A DNA stretch of 64,000 nt from Lachnobacterium bovis (GTDB taxonomy: Bacteria; Bacillota; Clostridia; Lachnospirales; Lachnospiraceae): the NCBI RefSeq assembly GCF_900111325.1, contig NZ_FOGW01000004.1:200118-264117 (forward strand), in the 5' to 3' direction. The notes beneath the pieces were generated by a model. It did no database searches. It worked only from the letters and a program-made list of their open reading frames with translations, and was not told where the DNA came from. Position numbers and translations under genes: made by a program. This document shows, one piece after another, positions 60,563-64,000 of this stretch. Within the stretch, counting starts at the first letter, position 1; each line of letters begins with the position of its first letter.

Positions 60563-60618
60563 TGTCCCACCTCAAATTACTAGCTTTCTTGGCTATCTTT
60601 TGAAGTGGGACATATTTT
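60563..60618 (+). terminator. Terminator of the rhamnose operon
   Basis: TGTCCCAC-TCAA (60563-60575) pairs with TTGA-GTGGGACA (60600-60612) with one mismatch, followed by TATTTTAT. It may also serve the convergent histidine kinase gene. Confidence 0.7.
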
Positions 60619-60641
60619 ATACCATATCTTATTTGTTCATA

Positions 60642-62342
60642 TTATTTACTTAAATTTGAATCATGTTTTTTGGGAAGAATAATTTCAAATGCTGTTTTCC
60701 ATTGATCATTTAGCCCTTCTAGCAACTCAATTGTTCCTTGATGTTGTTCTACTATCTTTTGAGCTATAGACAATCCTAATCCTGTTCCTTGCTTACTATT
60801 TCTTGATTCGTCACCTACAACAAATGGATTAAATATTGTATCTTTTAAATGAATTGGCACACCATTTCCGTCATCAGCTAATATTATTTTTATCTTATCT
60901 CCCATCTCATACAAGCATACATATAAACATGTTCCTTTTTTGTTATGCTTAATAGAGTTTGTGATAATATTTTCAAATACTCGACTCAAACTTGTTGGAT
61001 CAAAATCTGCAAAAACCTCTGTATCAGGAATATCAATTTGAATTTCAATTCCTAATATTTCAAGTTCATTATATTTTGCGGCTATATATTCTCTCAAATA
61101 TTCACAAATATCTCCATTTGAAACAACAATATTATAATCTGGATGTTCTAACTTCGAATATTCATAGAATGAATTAATTAATCCACTCAATAATTCTGCT
61201 TTATTGTTAATTGCTTCAACATACTGTCTTTGTTTATCTTTAGGTACCATTCCATCAGCTAATGCCTTTGTATAGCCTGCAATAACCGTTATAGGTGTCT
61301 TTAAATCATGTGAAATATCTGCTAACATTTTTTGCTTTTGCTCTTCAACAAATTTTCTTTCTTGTTCACTTCTATATAGTTTCTGAGCCATGCTATTGAA
61401 AGCACCACACATATCGACGAATTCCTGAGCACCATAATATTCAACTGGATCGTAACTTTCGCCTTTTTCTACTTTTTTCATAGCTTTACTAATCAAATTG
61501 ATAGGTCTTTCTACATTTTTTCTCATAGAAAAACTAAATGAAAGAAGTAAACCAATAAAAATCAATCCCATAATGGCTACAGTTATAATATAGACATAAA
61601 ACATATTACGTGCCTTTACTCTATGAGATCTACTAACATGCAATATCATATATCTTTTTTCACCATACTTATTTGTAAAAATATATTTTTGTAAAAAAGT
61701 ACCTTTATCATAACCAGTACAAAGTAGATTATATTCTCTCTCCGAAAGTTTATGTTTTCCGATATTATTGGCATTTGAAAAAATAACATTTCTTTTTTCA
61801 TCTAAAACCATCATTAATTTTAGCTTGTCACCTTGATAGCTTCCATCATCTTTATATTCTGCTTCATAGACCGAAATCACTAATAATTTCTTATTATCTT
61901 TCATCGTGGATGCCAGTTGAACAAAAGTATCCATTGATACATCTGGAATAAAATCAATTGAATTTAAACTATAATTTTTTTTATGTTCTCCACTAGAATA
62001 CAGACATTTTCCTTGTTCATCTAATATTTCAAAATAGCCATTTTTTCCTATTGCCTTAGACATATCAATTGATTGATAATTTCCGTTTTTGATTTTATAA
62101 TCAACACTTTGAATCGTGTGTTCAATTACATTTTGATTTTCAATTTGTCCTTCTATGCTAGTTGAAATAAAATAAGTTATACCTATCAAACAAACTACAA
62201 CTACGAAAAACAAAAAAAAGTTTTTCATAATCAAAAAATAAAGACTATCGCTTATAGCTTTCTTACGATCTATATATTCTATTTTTTTTCTTTCAATTTT
62301 TATAAAAATTTTTTTCTTTAATTTTTTATTGAATATTTTCAA
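60642..62342 (-). CDS. Membrane sensor histidine kinase
   Basis: A 566-residue two-component sensor. TM1 is about 41-61 and TM2 248-270, enclosing a 185-residue extracellular sensor domain that looks like a double PAS-like fold (GYFEILDEQGKCLYSS). HAMP spans 273-325; the phosphoacceptor is His345 in ADISHDLKTP; N, G1 and G2 boxes follow (ENIITNSIKHN, LADDGNGVP, GTGLGLSIAQKI). The TTG at 62342 overlaps the regulator gene by 17 bases; a later Met (residue 39) is the alternative start. The N-terminal 38 residues are strongly basic. Confidence 0.92.
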   Translation of the reverse strand: MKIFNKKLKKKIFIKIERKKIEYIDRKKAISDSLYFLIMKNFFLFFVVVVCLIGITYFISTSIEGQIENQNVIEHTIQSVDYKIKNGNYQSIDMSKAIGKNGYFEILDEQGKCLYSSGEHKKNYSLNSIDFIPDVSMDTFVQLASTMKDNKKLLVISVYEAEYKDDGSYQGDKLKLMMVLDEKRNVIFSNANNIGKHKLSEREYNLLCTGYDKGTFLQKYIFTNKYGEKRYMILHVSRSHRVKARNMFYVYIITVAIMGLIFIGLLLSFSFSMRKNVERPINLISKAMKKVEKGESYDPVEYYGAQEFVDMCGAFNSMAQKLYRSEQERKFVEEQKQKMLADISHDLKTPITVIAGYTKALADGMVPKDKQRQYVEAINNKAELLSGLINSFYEYSKLEHPDYNIVVSNGDICEYLREYIAAKYNELEILGIEIQIDIPDTEVFADFDPTSLSRVFENIITNSIKHNKKGTCLYVCLYEMGDKIKIILADDGNGVPIHLKDTIFNPFVVGDESRNSKQGTGLGLSIAQKIVEQHQGTIELLEGLNDQWKTAFEIILPKKHDSNLSK

Positions 62343-63033
62343 TTTTGTATCCTAATCCCCTTACTGTTTTAATATATTTTGGATTATGGCTATCTTCTTC
62401 TATTTTTTCACGAATCTTAGAAATATGAACCATTATTGTATTATCATCTGATTCAAAATATTCACCCTTTACATTTTCATATATTTGTACCTTTGTAAAA
62501 ACTCTGCCAGGCTTTTTCATAAGTAAAGATAATATTTTGTATTCTGTTGGTGTTAATTCAATATTGATATCATTCTTTTTTAAAATAAGATTATCCGTAT
62601 CAAGTTCTAATTCCCCTACTCTTAATATTTCAGCTTCACTACTTTTGCTTTCATTAAAGTCATAGAATCTACGTAAATTAGAATTCACACGCGAAACAAG
62701 TTCTAACGTATTAAATGGTTTTACAACGTAATCATCTGCTCCTAAATCCAACCCTAAAATCTTATCGCTATCACTATTTTTTGCTGATACAATAATAATT
62801 GGAATATTACTTGTTTCTCGAATCTTCTTTATTAATTCGTAGCCATTCATTCTAGGCATCATAATATCAACTATAGCCAAATCTATATTGTTATCTTTTA
62901 AAACTTCTAATGCTTCTACACCATCAGAAGCTGTAAGTACTTTGTAATTAGAGTTTTCGAGATAAAGAACCATAAGTTCAACAATATCGGCATCATCTTC
63001 TGCTACTAAAATCTCATATTTTTTTTCGTTCAT
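62326..63033 (-). CDS. OmpR/PhoB-family response regulator
   Basis: A 235-residue regulator. The receiver domain (1-120) has the acidic pair in AEDDAD, phosphoacceptor Asp56 (AIVDIMMPRMNGYEL) and the Lys in IVSAKNSD. The C-terminal winged helix (about 135-235) has LTPTEYKILSLLMKKPGRVF and IREKIEED, IKTVRGLGYKIE. GAGGGT precedes the ATG. It overlaps the kinase gene, so they form a pair. Target genes are not evident; the neighbours suggest an envelope link only by position. Confidence 0.94.
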   Translation of the reverse strand: MNEKKYEILVAEDDADIVELMVLYLENSNYKVLTASDGVEALEVLKDNNIDLAIVDIMMPRMNGYELIKKIRETSNIPIIIVSAKNSDSDKILGLDLGADDYVVKPFNTLELVSRVNSNLRRFYDFNESKSSEAEILRVGELELDTDNLILKKNDINIELTPTEYKILSLLMKKPGRVFTKVQIYENVKGEYFESDDNTIMVHISKIREKIEEDSHNPKYIKTVRGLGYKIENIQ

Positions 63034-63141
63034 TTTGTTACCCTCTTTTGTAATTTTCTAGTACAATACTTTTTTTGCCTTTTTCATTTTACAATATATC
63101 TATAATATATTCTAGTTTTTTGACTGAATATTCTTTTTTCT

Positions 63142-63197
63142 AATCAAAAAAATTGGATTAACTTATAGTTTCAATTAACTATTAGGTTAATCCAATT
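63142..63197 (-). terminator. Terminator of glmM
   Basis: AATTGGATTAAC (63151-63162) and GTTAATCCAATT (63186-63197) are perfectly complementary, with inner ATAGTT/AACTAT pairing. On the minus strand TTTTTTT follows. It lies 138 bases after the glmM stop, past a tandem array. The remaining part of the 63034-63334 gap holds that array and the regulator's leader. Confidence 0.85.
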
Positions 63198-63256
63198 CTT
63201 ATTATATATCGTTTTTAATTGTCAATATTCCTGCTAAATAATATCTACATTAAATC

Positions 63257-63340
63257 AATATTTCTATCAAATTACTATCTTCAATAACTTAATATTTTTA
63301 TTAAATCACTTTCTTCAAGAACTTAATATTCCTATTAAAT
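63257..63340. repeat. 34-base tandem repeat over the glmM stop codon
   Basis: Two full 34-base units (63257-63290, 63291-63324) and a 16-base partial unit (63325-63340) with consensus AATATTTTTATTAAATCACT then TTCTTCAAGAACTT. The partial unit contains the glmM stop codon, and the last glmM codons resemble the unit, so the array may have grown from the gene end. Confidence 0.85.
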
Positions 63341-64000
63341 TAATGTTTCAATTAAATCTACCATTTTGCCTACGTATTTAGCACAAAGCTCATCTGTCTC
63401 AGCTTCAACCATTACACGGATAACTGGTTCTGTACCACTTTCACGAAGAAGAATTCTTCCTCTTTCTCCAAGTTCTTCAGCGATTTGTTTATCTAAAGCT
63501 TTAACCTGTTCATTTTCCATGATAACTTTTTTATCAGATACACGAACATTCTTTAATAATTGTGGATACATACGCATTCCTGATGCTAATTTAGCAAGTG
63601 GTTCTCTTGTTTCAAGAATAACTTCCATTAACATAAGAGCTGTTAAAATACCATCACCTGTTGTTGCATGTTTACTGAAAATAACGTGTCCTGACTGCTC
63701 GCCACCTAATACGTATCCGTTTGCTACCATTGCTTCATTAACATATTTGTCACCTACAGATGTTTTACAGTAGTCAATTCCTTCTGTATCTAATGCTTTA
63801 AATAATCCCATATTAGACATAACAGTTGCAACTACAGTGTTTCCTTGTAATTTTCCACATTGTTTAAGATATTTACCACAAACATAAAGGATGTAATCAC
63901 CGTGGATTTCTTTTCCATCTCCATCAACTGCAATACAACGATCTGCATCACCATCGAATGCGAATCCTACATCTAGGTTTTTCTCTTTTACAAGTTGCTG
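63335..64000 (-). CDS. glmM: Phosphoglucosamine mutase, C-terminal part (5' end off window)
   Basis: The frame is open from the window edge to a stop at 63335, giving 221 residues of the C-terminal half. It converts glucosamine 6-phosphate to glucosamine 1-phosphate for UDP-GlcNAc. The metal site FAFDGDADRC is near the visible start; GGEQSGHVIFSKHATTGDG is the sugar-binding loop and RESGTEPVIRVMVEAE the phosphate-binding loop. An internal Met (63820) is not the start, because homology clearly continues upstream. Confidence 0.95.
   Translation of the reverse strand, partial: QQLVKEKNLDVGFAFDGDADRCIAVDGDGKEIHGDYILYVCGKYLKQCGKLQGNTVVATVMSNMGLFKALDTEGIDYCKTSVGDKYVNEAMVANGYVLGGEQSGHVIFSKHATTGDGILTALMLMEVILETREPLAKLASGMRMYPQLLKNVRVSDKKVIMENEQVKALDKQIAEELGERGRILLRESGTEPVIRVMVEAETDELCAKYVGKMVDLIETLI

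Noticed and set aside
63335..63820. Short glmM starting at an internal Met
   Set aside because: The frame continues upstream to the window edge with the conserved DGDADR metal motif, so the gene is truncated by the window only.

Overview
The window is low-GC DNA (roughly 30% G+C by eye) with the gene content of an obligately anaerobic Gram-positive bacterium of the Clostridia, most likely Lachnospiraceae. The anaerobe signature is superoxide reductase, rubrerythrin and the NrdG activase. The Firmicutes signature is PrkC/PrpC, LytR-CpsA-Psr, a T-box leader, GatCAB with a non-discriminating-type AspRS, and type VII secretion (LXG) accessory proteins. Genus assignment is inference. About four fifths of the genes lie on the minus strand. 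No rRNA, tRNA, CRISPR array, IS element or prophage was seen.

Layout. 1-590: two small helical proteins that look like LXG-toxin accessory proteins; the toxin gene would lie off the left edge. 0.8-2.6 kb: an iron-sulfur flavoprotein-like reductase, a methyltransferase and a FluC fluoride channel. 3.0-12.9 kb: an alpha-glucan locus with an exported cyclodextrin glucanotransferase-like GH13 enzyme, MalG/MalF/MalE transporter parts, a cytoplasmic cyclomaltodextrinase-like GH13 enzyme, a divergent short LacI-family regulator, and a lipoprotein gene preceded by two perfect AAACGTTT-type palindromes. A third, imperfect copy sits at the lacI promoter. The leader between lacI and the mal genes is a tandem repeat with no G in the mal-sense RNA.

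13.1-24.6 kb: one long housekeeping operon, priA-def-fmt-rsmB-rlmN-prpC-prkC-rsgA-rpe-thiN, with a clear promoter before priA and a terminator after thiN. 24.6-26.1 kb: oxidative-stress pair of desulfoferrodoxin and a rubrerythrin with a rubredoxin domain at both ends. 26-31 kb: small unknowns, an orphan precorrin-2 dehydrogenase, pyrB-pyrI, a bacterial PH-domain protein and a DUF5685-like protein.

31.4-36.6 kb: aspS-gatC-gatA-gatB under a promoter and a full T-box leader whose candidate specifier loop carries GAAC, overlapping Glu (GAA) and Asn (AAC) codons. AsnA follows in the opposite orientation, so two asparagine routes sit side by side. 38.6-48.7 kb: nadE, hslO, a methyltransferase, an MraY-family enzyme, FliB-like, nrdG, pyk, arcC and gtrA.

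48.9-60.6 kb: cell-envelope genes. An HtrA protease has 20 MNQG(Y/Q)P hexapeptide repeats on its predicted cytoplasmic side. Then come a UDP-sugar pyrophosphorylase, an LCP ligase and a phosphoglucomutase, a MerR-methyltransferase fusion on the plus strand, and the dTDP-rhamnose operon rfbA-B-D-C with a palindrome inside its promoter. 60.6-64 kb: a two-component system and the 3' part of glmM.

A recurring oddity is short AT-rich tandem arrays lying at, or overlapping, stop codons (dfx, rbr, the 44.6 kb membrane protein, glmM).
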